Assembly: GCA_004369045.1 (NCBI GenBank)
Contig: ML213515.1
Span: 436,401-500,400 of the forward strand
DNA from: Heliocybe sulcata
Taxonomy: Eukaryota > Basidiomycota > Agaricomycetes > Gloeophyllales > Gloeophyllaceae
Direction: 5' to 3'
Length of the DNA stretch: 64,000 nt
Shown: piece by piece, positions 21,225 to 34,054 of the stretch
Layout of the letters: the number at the start of each line of letters is the position of its first letter
How positions within the stretch are numbered: position 1 is the stretch's first letter
Notes under the pieces: model-generated
Database searches by the model: none
Told to the model about the DNA's origin: nothing
The model's input: the letters and a program-made list of their open reading frames with translations, nothing else
Translations under genes and position numbers: made by a program

Positions 21225-23780
21225 ATGGCAAACCGCGATGACCCTTCTCATCAATATCAGTACATAGAACCCCGTTGGGAAAATCCACGTCGCTATTCCC
21301 GTCCTCCGGCATACTCTGAATGGGTCTACCCTGAACAAAGGGCCAGACGTGAAGATGACAGGTCATGGGAGCCAGATGCCAGGCAAGACCGCAATATCCA
21401 CAACCACGACGACGACTACAGGATGGACGACTACCAAGAGCCCCAGGCGAACGCTGGCGCAGCCTATCGTCGCAATTCGCTGCTAGATCGTATTGAGCCA
21501 GAGAGAAGTCAAGATCAAAGCGGACGAAGTCTGCAAGAGCGGATTGCTATGCCACCTACGACTAGCATTCCCCTCGCGCAGAGGATTGGTGTGAAGCTCG
21601 AGAGACCGGAATACGCGTCCGAGAGGGAGCCCTTGCTGGAACGTGTTGCGCACGAGCGAGAAGAGACACCGCTTCCCGAAACGGACCCAGACTGGGATTC
21701 TCAGTCCGTTATAGAAGTCATTGACCTAACTATGGCTTCCGGTTCTGAGGAAGAGGGTCAAGGTGAGGATTCATGGATGGACGCCCAATATGAGGAAGGT
21801 GAGGTGGCTGAAGGGACTTTGCAACAGGAGGTATGTCTGATAGATTCTTGCGGGATAATTGTTGCCATAAGAAGGCTTACTGGATCCGTTCAGCCTGTGG
21901 TTCACGAGATCGACGATGATGAAGAAGAGAGCACGGCTGACGAGTGTGCACCTCCCAAACCCGAGCTTTTGCAAGCCGCGGTTGGTCTGTCTCATTCGGC
22001 GCTCGAAGGGACTGCTCCGGCAGACCTTCCAAGCCGTACATCTGTCAGCCAGGCTGTAAACAACGCCCCGTCTTCGACCTCGATAGACCCTGCTGAGCAG
22101 GATGCTCTTTCTCGACTTCCGCGGCCTACCATTGTGGCAGAAGATGTTTCGGTGAATGAGTACATGCCCGACGTCGGAAATCCTCTTAACAAATCCGTGG
22201 ATCGCACACTCGAAGTAATTGGAAGTGCGCAAACTACCGAGCAACGTGCAGTTCCTGCAGATGAGGGAACTGCGGAAAATTCGATCCTGGACGATGATGT
22301 CACCGGCCCGCAGCACACTGCAGAGAGTATAGTTCAAAATATCGATAATCTCATGTCGACCCAGCTTCTACAAGAATCCGAGTCGGCCGCACCGGCTGTT
22401 ATTAAGGCGACTCGACGGGAGCTACTTGTTCTAATCGTCAAGAACGTCTCAGTTCAGCACCCCGATGCGATCCTCCACAAAGAGCATGTTGAGAAGACAG
22501 TCTTGTACGATGAACGCTGCCTTGACTTCATGAAGCAGGCCGTGACAGTTGCGCGGCAGCTGGACGATAGACAGCAGCGGCTGGATGCGGAGGAATCTCG
22601 CGTTGTAAGCTCAGCTGTCATTACGGAGACGACCAAGAGGCCGCTGGAGGAGGCCGCTGAGAATGGGGAGCCCCGTTCGAGGAAACGGACGAACTGCTCG
22701 GATGACAGCCATGCGACGCTTGTCGGCAATTTTACGCAGGCAGAGCATCAGACCTCCGGTGTAGAGAAAACTTCTGCCATGGATGTGGATGTCTCGACTG
22801 CCTCCCAACGGTCAAGCTCATCGGCAACCTGGGTACAAGCTCATGGTGGGAGAGACGATTTCTATGATCCCAACCTCCCTGCACCGAAGTTTGACCGGTT
22901 GTCACCTTCCGTTCTGTCACTTCTGGACAAAGCGAAGCATATACTCAGTTCTCCCGCCGTTCTACCTTCGTCAACGGGATTAGCGACGAAGGTCAGTCTC
23001 TCAGAAGCGCCGCTCACTGGGCGAACTGAGTATATTACGCAGTCGCGCTCGAGCACAAATGATCAAGAGACTTGTCAAGTTCCAGGTCTGTGGTTCGTTA
23101 AGCTAGGCTCGGAACATTCAGACATTCTCGAATGCCATTTCACTGTCTCCGAGGAAGTCGCTGCAGCCGCTCGCCGGTGGACCCGACGTGACGAGGAGTT
23201 CGAGTAAGTGCTTGAACTGCCATGCTAAGCCGCTGCTCTGACTATCTGCATCTTCAGCGCTGATGACACTCACGTTTGTGTCCGGCTGCTCTGCCTACCC
23301 AGGGGCTTGGTCGAGGCGGCACTGCAAGGACTGCCAGGCGATCAGGCTGTTCCCGAAGATGTCGCGAAAATAATGGCCCAGGTCGTCACAGAGTGGCCTC
23401 CGCGAGGTTCACTCATGGTTGACATGAACATGTCCCAGTCAAACAAGCACGTATGGTTTGCCGAGTCTATGGTGCGCGTGCTTCACAATCGTCTAGATCG
23501 TAGAAAATGACGCGACGTGCTTCAGAGCGAGAATGGTCCGCCTTTGGACGTGACGTCTTCTATCGTCGCGGGTGAGAACCACTTCCGAATAATCCAGCTG
23601 GCTGACTTGTCCGATCGCTTGTTCGTCCTCCACGCCGGGCCTCCCCCGGAGAACGAGATTGAGGCTGCTCGTCTTGGAGCGCAACTTGCTCGCAAGGTTG
23701 TGGACCAGCGTGAATCTTCCGCGCGCTCGACTGGGATCAACTTCAACATCCAGGTGAAGCATACTGTGCTTGCTATTTGA
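21225..23780 (+). CDS. Uncharacterised protein with C-terminal PINIT/ZMIZ-like domain (paralogue of the 1747-6628 product)
   Basis: Exons: 21225-21830, 21894-23203, 23258-23471 and 23526-23780. The N-terminal half is Arg/Asp/Glu/Pro-rich and probably disordered. A central helical stretch (about residues 370-470) holds many charged residues. The C-terminus is globular: FVKLGSEHSDILECHFTV, CVRLLCLP, EWPPRGSLMVDMN, PLDVTSSIVAGENHFRIIQL and LFVLHAGPPP. This order and spacing match the end of the 1747-6628 product (EWPNTGTMWAVIN, DISSYIKEGDNRMQV, VVLQAHSPTP) and resemble the pre-MIZ domain of ZMIZ/Tonalli proteins. No MIZ/SP-RING finger follows. The first intron (63 nt) is in frame and has no stop. 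Function unknown. Confidence 0.75.
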
Positions 23781-26700
23781 TGCAGTGCTGTCAAGGCTTC
23801 TTTTCATTGTCGTCTCGTATCTTGCGCTGTCGTCTTTCCCTGTTGTTTTGTTTTGGCACGCAGACGTCTAGATCTGTTGTATTAACTTATTGGTGGCGGG
23901 GAATACATGATTGCATTTTCTTGGATTGATCGTAACCGACGGAGGTGACATGCAGTTTTGACATCTAAGAATATGGTACGAGGGATATACCTAGTCCATC
24001 CAGCTGCGCCATATATATCCGGCGGATTGTTCTACAATGAAGCAAGTTCGAGAGGGCAGTGTCCACTCTAACATGGTCCGTGCTCGCGCTGGGAGAAAAG
24101 AAGGACACAGGGATACGACGCACACCGTACGAGGCCTTCCAGCTCAGAGCTGTAATCCAAGTCAGACTCGGATCCGATCCTCGCGCGGGCTAGAAGGTAA
24201 TGATGGGAACGAAGCAGATGCAAAGAATCCACCGATAAATTACGCCGGTGACGATGACAACAGCCCAGCGGTCCTGCGTGGAAGGTGGGAACGTCCGGTC
24301 AGGTGAAGTCGGGGACCAGCACGCTCCGTGTGAGCACGGCGAGGAAGTTGATGGTTGCGCTGGACAAGCGTCCCATCAGTGTGCCGAGCGTAAGCTAATC
24401 GGGGTTGTCGAATCGGTGTTTCATGATCACTCTAAATGTGAGTGCGCATTCTCCGGTGAGTGTCCGATAGAGGTGTTGCAGGCGAGGACTGTGAGGGTAG
24501 CCGCTCTGCCCGGCCTTGGTCTTTGCCTTGGAGGACTCGACTGTATCCTGCAGACGGGACGAGTGATAATCCTTTGTAAGGTTCAAAGGATATGTCGCCA
24601 CACCGAACATGGCATTAAGCCGAAGAAAGATGATCGGAGAGTCGAACAATGGACCGGCCGACGAGTGAAGGACCGGGACCTGTCTTCCCTTTGTCGAAGA
24701 TTTTGCGCTCTGAAGACAAAGGAGGTCGCGGTCGAGGCCTCGAGCAGCAGTCATTGGTCCATTGAGTCCTGTGTGTAGGAAGCCGGCTCGGGGCAGCCTC
24801 GCGTTGTCGGACCCAGACGGTATCCGCACGTCCGTTGGGATCTCGGGGAAGGCACTCGACGTCGTAGAGTCGACCTGCGCTAGGAAGGCACCACACGCTG
24901 CACCAGCCTGGTGAATGACGGAAAGCCCGGATGACGACTAGCTCCGGCTCGATGACGGGCATGATCTTGCTTTGTCTGGAACGCAAGCCCTGCTGCCATT
25001 GCTTGCGCAGGAGAGATATCTTCAGGTCAAGAGGAACCGAAGAACCGTCAGCGCTGCCGAAGAGCAGGCCCCTATATGGCGTCCTGCGCTGTTACGCATC
25101 GTCGCATGGACCGGGGAGTTTCCATTATCTGGAAGGTGAGCCTGCGATATCGGTGAGAGCGGCGCAGCCTGAGTAGCTCACATATGCAACATTGTCAGTA
25201 TCCGACTTGTAGGACAGCCAAGCCGAACAAGCGCTAGCGAACAGAGTATACCTGCACATGTATCACGGTGGATGCCCGGACCCGCGACCTTGTCTCGATA
25301 CCGAGCGATAGCAGCTTGTGGCATTGACAACTTTATACCAAACGAAGCTACATTGCCAGTCCACAAATACATCAGTCCCGCGCAATCACCGATGAATACA
25401 ACCTTCAACTTTGACCTCTTGTCCGCGTGATTGCAGTTGGATCGGGGTCGTACGATCGGAAGCCTGGAAAAACCGCTTACCATGTACGCAGATTTAATTA
25501 TGCTGCGTCGGAGCGAGTCAGACGCCGGGGTTCGTTTTGCTATATGTAGTGCGGGGTCAGGAACCGAGATATGCGATCCTATTCGTCCCATTATGCCATT
25601 ATGCGTCTGACATAGGTACGAGAATACGGACATACCTGTTACAGTATATGTGACCCTGGTCCTCATGGAGCAGTCTTCCATGGGTTGAACCCGACTACGA
25701 GCAAGAGCGCATTCACATGACGACCTTGACGGTTGCCTAATTCCTGACAGAAATCGTCGATGAGCAACGGTTTCATTCTAAACCAGGATGCGACGAAGCC
25801 GGCTTCGGCAGTTCTCTGCGAAAGACGCACCGAGAACATATCACGGGGATAGAGTCTTCAGTACGAATACCTAGAAACCCGTTCAATTAATGCGTGATGA
25901 ACTCAGACGTTCGTAGCGATGCACCAGTGTCTGGTTCCTACTCAGAAGCGGCGTCGGGTGCTTCCGTCCGGGATCTGCGGGATTTGCGCCTGCTACGGGC
26001 TGTGAGGGAAGCCAGTGTTACCACCCCAGTCATCGCCCCCCTCATTACCATATCTCGACAGTTCCCTGAGCCGGTCAAATATTTCCGACGAACGACATTG
26101 CCTGGAGGCTGCGGCGCGGTCGGGTAACACTGGCAGGCTCGGTGACGACTGAACCTGCTGTCTGTGGTGCCCTCCAGCCTGCGCACCTTTGTGCTCGCTG
26201 GCCCTGTGATGTCGTTGGCAGTAGATGTCATTTTTCCAGTATTTGGATGAACTCTCTACCGAAAAATCGTCTCCGTTGACTCCATGCAGCGCGCTTGGCG
26301 GATACGCCTGGGCCTGGTAAGCGAGCCTCGCTGCAGCTGCTCGAGGCTGCTCGCTAGCGACTGGTTCAGAGTCGGTGCAGAAAGGACTCCGCGCTTCTCG
26401 AAAGCTGGCGGTCATAAGTGGCCTCTATTCTTGGCAGCCAATCGGGGTGCGCCCTGCGCTCTGGCTGTGCCGCGCTGGTTACACGAGTTCTCTATTGCGA
26501 GCTTCCGTGCCTGTGCTGCCCTTGATGCGCCCCGCCGCTTAAGCGGATCCTCTCCGTTCAGTGCATATCCGTGCGTTGAATGTCGTCGCAGTCATCGGTA
26601 TGTATTTCTCCTGTAATATACAACGCGGAACCAATCTCGCACCGAATGTCCAGCCGCGACACATCCGGCATTGAAAGGACAACCGACGCCACTGTCGAGC

Positions 26701-26969
26701 GAAGCGGTGGGAACTTCCTCGGATGATCTTGCATTTGACCGATGGCATGGAAGCCTCGTTCTCCGATGGCAGAACCTACCTGGGGTCTCGAATATCGGCT
26801 ACCAAGAGCGATGACGATCTTGGATCTCGACATTTATCAGATCCAATTCTTTGTTCTGCCTTCCGTTTATAAAGGCCCCTCCGACCCACCGCTTCGCCAG
26901 GACATCCGCCCGACTGGTCTCCGGCCCTTCACCTCTTATTTCTCTTGACACTCTTCTCCGTGTAAAATT
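23781..26969. other. Gene-poor interval with degenerate coding-like stretches
   Basis: About 3.2 kb without a convincing gene. On the minus strand an open stretch 24829-24395 and a hydrophobic piece read from about 24290-24210 (WAVVIVTGVIYRWILCICF) might belong to a decayed membrane protein, but frames do not connect cleanly. A minus open frame 25681-25178 is not recognised. 26300-26960 has no coding signal and presumably contains the promoter of the gene at 26970. Confidence 0.35.
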
Positions 26970-29900
26970 ATGAACTTCAGCCCCATAATCGGTTTTGACA
27001 AAACGGACCTGGAGTACCAGTCCGAGTACAACCTGCGCTACCTCAACTCGCAGCTCAGTGCTTTACACCAAAATGCTAGGAAGGCCATCGGTCGCCTCGG
27101 TGGCCAGCTCAAGGTCGACGAGGTCGCTCGCGGCCATGTTGCTCTGGGCGAATACTACTATCTGACCGGCAACAGCACTACCACCGAGGATGCCACTTGC
27201 TACTTCCGCTTTGACACTCCCGAAATCGTCGACTTTATCACCCCCACGAAGCTGCGCCTGCGTCTGCGCGTTAACCAGGATAGTTACTATAACCCGGAGT
27301 ATAAGCTACTCCGCTCAGGGTAAGCCGATTCGTAGTCACAGAGGTTGGCATGTATTTATCGGCCTTTTTCAGCCGCAATGTGACGCCAGACTTTGTCCAT
27401 GTCGAGTTTGAGATCAACTTCGAGAGCCGTCAAGCAGGCTACGTCCCGTCCGAATTGGGTATCCACACCATCAATGTAATCATCTTGGATCTTTCTGGTA
27501 AGCATAGCGGTTGTGCGATGTATTCTAGTTGCTTACCAGCCTGCGCTCCAGGCCCCGTCATCATTTCTCCTTTGAACGAACCTCTCCGCTTCTACTTCTC
27601 CCAATACCTGAGGTACCTCCAGGACGAGGGTCACAACATGCTGTACACCCTGCAGCACTTCAAGAAGACCTCCCCCTTCAGCCCCCGCACCCCCTCCGTT
27701 CGCGCTCCCACTCCCCTCCCCGAGTTCGACGTTCGTCCCTTCAACCAGCGCCTGCGCCTCGCTTGGTTCAAGGCGACGCTGACGGCTCTCAACACCTCCC
27801 GCCCGTATGGCAAACCCACGTCCGAGTCGATCTGCTTGTCGGAGTGGTCCATCGAGGAGTACGATACGCGCCTGGACGTCAAGTTCGGCATTCCCGAGCT
27901 TTATATCTCAGGGAATGATGTGTTCCTGCGCATGGCTATCACTGAGGGTACCCTGTTCACCAAGCGCGGGCTCGCGTGGTACGTGTTTTTGTTTATGAGG
28001 GACACGTGCATCATTTTTAAACCCCCTCCAGGAGTATGATTGACCGCATCGATGGTACCTTCACCCTCAAGGTTAACGTCCGGAACCCGTCAAAGATCGA
28101 GCTTTACTTCGCCTATGAAGGTACGGCATCGATTCCATCCCTCATTATATGACGCGCTAACTAATTTTGCTCAGACCTCCACGCCAGGCTCGTAACAGTC
28201 TTCGACGCGATCCTGCACCACCGCCGGGACCGCATCATCTCCTTCCTGGAGAAATACGCCATCCTCTGCAACGACGTGATCTTGAAAGCCATGGCCGGCA
28301 TCGAAGACGTCACGCCCAGCTTCGACTCGGAAGTCTTCGGCGGGATCATCTCAAAGGACGCGCAACGCCTCGGGCTGCTCAACACGCCCCACGTGCACTC
28401 CTTCGACTACGTGCAGGTCGTCGACCGCTACTCGCTCGTGCAGCAGTTCCAGGCGCTCCAGCAGGCGGACGTGCGCGGCACGTACTCGTGGACGCACCGC
28501 CTCGCAGATGGCAGGACGTTCCAAGCGCACTTTGGCCCGATCCGCGTGCGGCTGCTGTCGGATAACAAGGCGCTCGTGTGGATTTGCCCCAAGGAGTTGA
28601 GTGGTTCGTCGCTGGCGAGGTACGCTGATTGGCCCTTATGCATGTGTAGTATGAAGTTTGACGATGGTAATCTATCTAGCTCGTTTGTGTTCAAGGACCT
28701 TGCGTTTGCGTTTGAGGTCCCGGTGAAGACTTCGGATGAGGAGGCGTGGTCGAAGATTGCGCCCCTCTCGGCCTTTAGGTTCCACGTCCCTGACACCATT
28801 CTGCACCACCTCTGCTTGGACTTTGAGCGTAAGCATCTCCTTATTGGTATGCATTGAGAGGTATCTGACTATGTGATCAGACGCCGAGTCGGTTATCGAC
28901 CTCTCCAACCTCGGAGAGCTCTTGACCTTCGCCAACGACAACGATCTCCAGACCGTCGGCGGGCTCCTGCAGAACATGTGGAGCAGCTTCTCGAAGCAGC
29001 TGGTTGAGAACGGCCAGCACGTCTTGGCTACGACGCCTGTTGCCAAGCCTGGGACGTCGCCGGCGGACTACATCCTCACCGGAGTCAAGGGCTTCACTTA
29101 CGCCAAGCTCGACGTCACGCGGTACAACTTCGACAAGGTGCCCGCGAGCGCGGAGCCTGCGCTCATCATCGTCGGCATGTGCGGCTTCAGGCCGTTCCCC
29201 ATCGACCCCGTCAAGGTCCTGTACGACCTGACATTCGAGAACGCGAACAAGAACGCGTTGTTCGTGTCGCGCAAGACGTTCTTGGAGGAGCACATCCTTC
29301 GCCTCTTTGACTCGATTAATGACAAGCTGTCCAAGATCGCGTTCCCGACTGCGGGTGGTAATTTGTGGAACCAGGCGCTGACTGCGTTCGTTGAGTCGCC
29401 TGAAGGTCGCTCCTTGCAGTTCAAGATTGAGGGTAATAACTTGTTCGCTGAGTGGACTCTGCGCAAGCAGGAGAAGATCACGGAGACTTACGACATCTCT
29501 TGTACGTCTTTATGCTTTACTTTTAATGAACGCTCGCTCATCGGTGCATGCAGGCGAGATCATCAACAAGCTCTACATCGAGATCGGCAGGCCCAATATC
29601 CAGATGTCCGGTACCCTGAGCATCAAGAGCATTCCAAAGGACGGCATTTCCGGCAGGTACGTCGCACACCGGCTCCTCGATGTGCAGAGACTAATTTGGC
29701 CTCGTAAAGCATGGAGACCCGCGCCACCTGGAGCCCTTCTCTCACCTTTGTCATGGAGAACGGCGTGCTCTCAGTCAGGTTGGACGGCTCCCTGCCCAAG
29801 GTCTACTCCTCCAACGACTCGCGCACGCGTGCGTTGGGCGAGGACCTCAAGAGCAAGGTCATCTCCAGCGTCAGCCTCGCGGACCTCGAGGAGGAGTTCC

Positions 29901-30196
29901 GCACCGAGTTCTGCACGGTCTGGCAGGCGTGCATCCCGCGCCTCGGCAACTTCACGCTCGGCAACCCCGTTATGAACACCAACGGCGACGTCGTGTTCGA
30001 GTCGTACTACTCGACGATTCCCGCCGAGAAGATCGCCAGCGCATACCCCTCCTCTGCTCGTGTACGTCCAAGGAGTGCTATGGTACTCTATGGTCATGAG
30101 TGTTGACTTGTATTGTTCTTGCAGCTCTCGCCGATCCTCATCAACGGTGGCCACAAGCGCGTGGGCACCAACGGCTCGATCCGCTCTGCGGTTTGA
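26970..30196 (+). CDS. Large uncharacterised fungal protein, ~900 aa
   Basis: Start at 26970 (MNFSPIIGFDKTDLEYQSEYN); exon 1 ends at 27319, intron 2 begins at 27498, and about nine short introns lead to the stop at 30196. No signal peptide or membrane segment is visible. Recognisable blocks are EPLRFYFSQYLRYLQDEGHNM, a Pro-rich linker near 27670-27720, DLHARLVTVFDAILHHRRDRI, and long beta-rich stretches with alternating hydrophobic residues (SLQFKIEGNNLFAEWTL, IQMSGTLSIKSIP). It ends in LSPILINGGHKRVGTNGS. Codon use is strongly GC3-biased, as in well-expressed fungal genes. I recognise no family. The extended beta-rich halves could suggest a lipid-binding TULIP-like architecture, but that is weak inference. 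Confidence 0.75.
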
Positions 30197-30627
30197 AAAG
30201 CTTTCGTAGGGGAAGACATGAAAGTGGACGAGGATGAAGATGACGCGTCTCGTCGTTCTGTTGGCTGGTTCGACGGCCGCGTTCATTTGTGTCTTTCTCT
30301 CATGTTTGGAGGTATACGCACGGATTCTCTGGACAGCATCACGTATGATCACGCTATGAGTGTACAATCTGATATGGAATAATTCTTGACGTCGTTACGT
30401 ACTTTACTAGAAAATGCGCAATAAAACCACGCGGAAGAGTCGCGACTTCCGTTCTTCACATCTTTGGCTGATCTGAGCGCTGTCTATCTCCATGTTGTTC
30501 GATCTGAGAGTTGTTAATTTCCGACCAGCCAATCTGACAGCGGTTAATCTCTCGAAGGCACACGCACGCGGAAATCTCATTTACTGTGAACGAGTAACTG
30601 GTTTGCGTACAAATTATGTATTCAAGA
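30197..30627. other. Convergent intergenic region
   Basis: Separates the plus-strand unknown gene from the minus-strand RAI1 gene. Both 3' ends face inward, so this is expected to hold two 3' UTRs and polyadenylation signals. Nothing else is visible. Confidence 0.4.
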
Positions 30628-32200
30628 TCAGATAGTCCAACCAGCGGGTAGCTCCTTACGCAGATTCGCTGATGGCGGAGGCGGAAACGCAGCGTTGTGC
30701 GCTTCGGAGGTCTGATGTCGTGTGTCTGGTTCTAGAGTAGGATCCCTCTCTTCATTTGGACCCGTCGTCGTTTCCATCTCTTGCTCCCAAAACCATTTCG
30801 GCAGAAATCCTACCCTTTCCTCGCCGGCTTCAACGTCCTTTACACCGTCCTTGTCCAACGCCGACAAGCTCACCCCTTTCCCGGGCATGAACCGAATGCG
30901 CCAGACCTGGTTAGAGTTCTCGGGCTCTTGTTGGACGACTGTCTTGAGGTGAGACAGGAACCGCTGTCCCCAGTCCAGGCACAGTTGTGGGTCCCAGGCC
31001 CCGGGTTTCCCGCGGATGAGGCGCGGGAGCTCGATGGTCTTGAAGGATTGGATGGTGGTTAGACGGCCACTTGGGGTGCGGAAGCCGACTATGATTTCCT
31101 GGTACATGCATAGGTATCAGTATCGCGGACAGAAGGCAGCAGAAGAAGCTTACAGGGACGCCAAGGAGAAAGGATTGGAAGTAGAACTTCAACAGCTTCC
31201 TGAGATTCGAATGGCGTTTAGGTATGGAAAGTCGATATGCGTTTTGATATACGCACTTTTCGAAGCGGGCTTCGTCTCTCTGATCACGGATAGATAAAGA
31301 GGTTTTAAGCTCTACGAAGGCATCTTTCCTTGTACCTGAAAACTCGTTTGAGTTATGGGGCTCGATAAACCTTCCGAACTGAGTACCTCGAATACAGTCC
31401 ACCTCCCCGCCAATGACCATTCTGATATCGCCTAGTTTTGTCTTGACAACGTTGCACCATTGGACATTCGTGTCTACATCCCCACCCCAGCCTGATGGAC
31501 GATCCGACAGAGACTCTTGACCGTCGAGTTTGGAGGAGGTGCACCACGACTCAAACGCGTAGCCGTAGTACGTCTGGGTGCGTTGTCGTGGGTTCATGTC
31601 CTCCCTACGGAAAGGTATAAATATGCGTAATCAAGTGGTGAAATGTACGCACTTCTGTTTGAGCCGCTCTTCGGATGAATGCTCTTCGAGATAGAGCGTT
31701 CCGTTGAGGTACATGACACTTAGATCCCAGCCGTCCCGCTCTTCGTACGGGGCCGTCAGTATTCTCCCTCCCATAGCTGTCAATACGAGTGTATAATACA
31801 CAATATGCTAGACCTCTGCTCACTTGGTCATTACGCCTCTCCAAGAGACCACGCCAATCTCGGGCATGCCTCCCTGCCTATCCCTCGCTCTCGTCCACGC
31901 CTTGAGCAAGCTGTCGATGCGACCTCTCTCTTCAGGCCTCTTGATCCACCTCTCATATCCGTATCCCAGTTCAGCACCGCGCGGCGGGTCCGCATAATAC
32001 CTCATTGCGGAGTCATCCCATACCAAATCATGAGATGGTGTATACGAGAACGTCAAGAGAGATGTTGGTTGCTGGAAGGGAACGGGTTTGACCTGCAATG
32101 CTTTGGAGACAGATGGATAAGCCAGTTCCTCCTTGGTCCCGCGTATCCTCTTGCTGGGAGGAATGGCCTCATCAACCTCTGCAATTTTCCGTTTGGACAT
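30628..32200 (-). CDS. RAI1: Decapping nuclease Rai1/DXO family
   Basis: Nuclear 5'-end quality-control enzyme with pyrophosphohydrolase/decapping activity; fungal Rai1 also stabilises the 5'-3' exonuclease Rat1. The ATG at 32200 gives MSKRKIAEVDEAIPPSKRIR, a basic start. Conserved blocks follow: ELGYGYERWIKRPEERGRIDSLL, EIGVVSWRGVMTK, GGRILTAPYEERDGWDLSVM, and YYGYAFESWCT. The metal-binding GGEVDCIRG precedes FVELKTS, which completes the acidic active site. Then come KFYFQSFLLGVPEIIVGFR and the Trp-rich C-terminal region WDPQLCLDWGQRFLSHL. About five short introns separate the exons. The tail (about 60 residues) is Pro/Glu-rich. All catalytic motifs are present, so the gene looks functional. 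Confidence 0.93.
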
Positions 32201-32410
32201 GAGAGTCAATTGTCGAGGATGACCGTGCCAAAGAGTTGTCGAGGAATGCGAATGCAGGATAGGTAAGAATTAAGAATAATCTAGACATGAATACGGCGCC
32301 GCGCGCACTAGCCGCCGTGCCACAACTTGTATCTTATCAACCACTACCATACTCTCCGCTGCGCCGCCCAACTGCAACACGGACTGGATTTCTCAAGGAC
32401 AGGACCGGAT

Positions 32411-34054
32411 ATGCATGCAGCTTTGAGGCAGCAAGACGTGCTGCGCCTCATCCTGTCTTTTTTCGATAATCCCCGGTGGCAGTCGACGGATGTTGGCGAC
32501 TTGGCAAATTGTTCCCGCACTACTCGGGAGCCTCCCGACCGGCGCAACACACTGCTCAGCTGTGTGCTCACCTGTCGTACGTTCAAAGACCCTTCGCTGG
32601 ATATCCTATGGAAACAGATCCATTCTCCGTTCCCGATGTTGCGCCTTCTATCCAATTTTCGCCAACTGGATGGCAAATTCGTGCGTGATGTGGATAGAAC
32701 CACCACGCTGAGGCTATACTTACCGCTACGGTAGGTGTTACGTGGTCAGATAAGCACAGAAGAGCTGCAGCGGTTCGAGTGGTATGCTGGTCGTGTCCGA
32801 CTGTTCCAATGTGCAGCAACCGACCTCCAGAACATGGACCAGTTCGTCTTCCACCGTCTGTCAGTGCTCTTAGGGACTCCGATTTTCCCTGGCCTTCGAG
32901 CTCTCAGCTGGGAGTTGGGAGCGCCAGTGGTGTTGCCTGCGCCGTTCATAGCTTCGACTCTGGAGAGTGTCAGTATTTATCTACAGTCTAGTACGGAAGC
33001 CTCGCCTTTGTCTCTACAATTGGACGCGCACGCTTTGATTTCGGGTACAGAGGTCATATTGGACAGTCTAGCCGCCTCCAGTCCGGCATTGAAGGGACTG
33101 CATTTCTATGGTCTTCGAGCCGAATTACCTATCGTCGATGCAACACCCTTCAAATCTTTGCAGTCCTTCAGTGCTTTCAAGCATCCTAGGGCCGATGTGG
33201 CTGTTTGCAGCTCTGAACTGTTGAGTTCTCTCGGAGCTCTCAATGAACTAGCACATATATGTGTTCACACCTCGCGCCTGTCTTTCAGAGATACGGTCCT
33301 GGCCCCTTTTCGTTGTCTTGCCGCGATCGGGCTCTGTGGCGTTCCCCGTGATTTGGCGAGGATATTGGCCGCTCTTCAGAACAGTTCCATAGACTGGATT
33401 AACCTGACGATCGATACTCCCGACAACTCCATGGAATCAATGTTCTGCAATGCGGCTTTCCCGCGCCTAGTGGAATTCGAAGTCGGGCCAAATCGCAAAA
33501 CTCAGATTCCGCCATCGGTGGATACGCTGCTCGAAGGACGGCGACTTCTCCTGCCCTTTACGAAATGCAAGGTCCTTGAGACCTTCAACGTCAAATTGAA
33601 GGGCTTCATTGTCTCAATAACTGATGACGAGGTATGGGCCGTCGCTCAAGCTTGGCCACGGATACGCGAGTTTACTTGGCTTTGTAAAGGTGCCCCAAGC
33701 ACCCCGACCATTGGATCTCTCGCGGCTTTCGCAACCAGCTGCCTGAAACTCACCACCCTCGCACTACCTCTCAATCTCAACGTTCAAGTGACCCGCGCTC
33801 CGCTCATCTCTGTACATCGCTTGAAACGGCTGACCGCCTACGGTCGCTGGGAGCCGATCTCTATGCTGAGGGCAGCTGAATTGCTGGTCACTATGTTCCC
33901 TTATCTCGAGACGGTTGAAGTCGCCGAAGACGAGGATAATGAGCAACGCATCGACCGAACTTTGAACGAGACCATTCGGATGCTGCAGAGAATGAAGACG
34001 GTTTTCGCGAGACAAAATTTAATGTCTTCCCGTCCCGCCGCTGCGAATACTTGA
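32411..34054 (+). CDS. F-box/LRR-type protein
   Basis: Substrate-recognition subunit of an SCF ubiquitin ligase by family. The start at 32411 gives MHAALRQQDVLRLILSFFDN, an F-box-like opening. TLLSCVLTCRTFKDPSLDILWKQI is the second half of the F-box. One intron (32681-32734) joins RQLDGKF to VLRGQISTEELQRFEWYAGRVR. The remaining ~430 residues are Leu-rich and repetitive without strict consensus (for example LKGLHFYGLRAELP, LKLTTLALPLNLNV), the degenerate LRR style of mushroom F-box proteins. The stop is at 34054. Its target cannot be predicted; such genes are highly expanded in agarics. Confidence 0.85.

Noticed and set aside
24010-24310. Possible plus-strand gene start at 24037
   Set aside because: Basic, motif-free translation without plausible splice continuation.
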